DNA from: a bacterium
GTDB lineage: Bacteria > Desulfobacterota > Deferrimicrobia > Deferrimicrobiales > Deferrimicrobiaceae
DNA length: 6,576 nucleotides
Direction: 5' to 3'
Assembly: GCA_020056545.1 (NCBI GenBank)
Contig: JAGVHM010000008.1
Coordinates: 1-6,576, forward strand
A model generated the notes under the pieces. The model was not told where the DNA came from. It did no database searches and worked only from the letters and a program-made list of their open reading frames with translations. Positions 6,551 through 6,576 of this stretch are shown here, one piece after another; positions within the stretch are counted from its first letter, which is position 1, and each line of letters starts with the position of its first letter. The position numbers were made by a program, and so were the translations under genes.

Positions 6551-6576
6551 GGCCGCCAGGAACTAGAAAATGAAGC
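6551..6576 (-). other. 26 bases upstream of nuoJ; possibly the 3' end of the preceding nuo gene
   Basis: By the usual order nuoI would precede nuoJ, and two endings are possible here. A gene could stop at the TAG at 6565-6563, leaving a 12-base gap, or it could read through in another frame and stop at the TGA at 6549-6547, giving an ATGA overlap with the nuoJ start. At most nine codons of upstream sequence are visible, too few to recognise a protein. No promoter elements can be claimed in so short a stretch. Confidence 0.25.

Overview
The window is the membrane-arm end of a respiratory complex I (NADH:quinone oxidoreductase, type NDH-1) gene cluster. Every gene lies on the minus strand, so the cluster is read from high to low coordinates. 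In that order the genes are nuoJ, nuoK, nuoL, nuoM, nuoN, nuoA and the 5' part of nuoB, which runs off the low-coordinate edge. Only 26 bases lie upstream of nuoJ; by usual gene order they would be the end of nuoI or a similar gene, but this cannot be proven here.

The spacing is that of one tight operon. nuoJ/nuoK overlap by 1 base, nuoK/nuoL are separated by 3, nuoL/nuoM by 16, nuoM/nuoN by 1 and nuoN/nuoA by 22, and nuoA/nuoB overlap by 10. I see no promoter, no terminator with a U tract, no RNA gene, no mobile element, no CRISPR array, and no non-coding stretch longer than 26 bases. Readable Shine-Dalgarno (SD) sequences precede all genes except nuoJ. Four of the seven start codons are not ATG (GTG for nuoA and nuoM, TTG for nuoB and nuoL).

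The proteins fit together as one proton-pumping machine. NuoL, NuoM and NuoN are the three antiporter-like subunits, and each keeps the glutamate and lysine residues of the proton channels. NuoK and NuoJ link them to the quinone module and carry the two buried glutamates (NuoK) and the gated helix (NuoJ). NuoA lines the quinone cavity entrance. NuoB carries the terminal N2 iron-sulfur cluster, and two of its four cysteine ligands are visible. NuoA together with complete NuoJ to NuoN argues for genuine quinone-reducing complex I rather than an Mrp antiporter or a group 4 hydrogenase.

The main departure from the textbook order (nuoA to nuoN) is that nuoA and nuoB follow nuoN directly, a circularly permuted or rearranged cluster. 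The DNA is GC-rich. SD-led, tightly packed genes and the complex I type suggest a GC-rich Gram-negative bacterium, perhaps a deltaproteobacterial/Desulfobacterota-like or similar lineage, but the genus or phylum cannot be fixed from this sequence alone. I found no previously undescribed system. The items worth a second look are the permuted order, a hairpin that hides the nuoA SD just after the nuoN stop, and the variable loops in NuoL.
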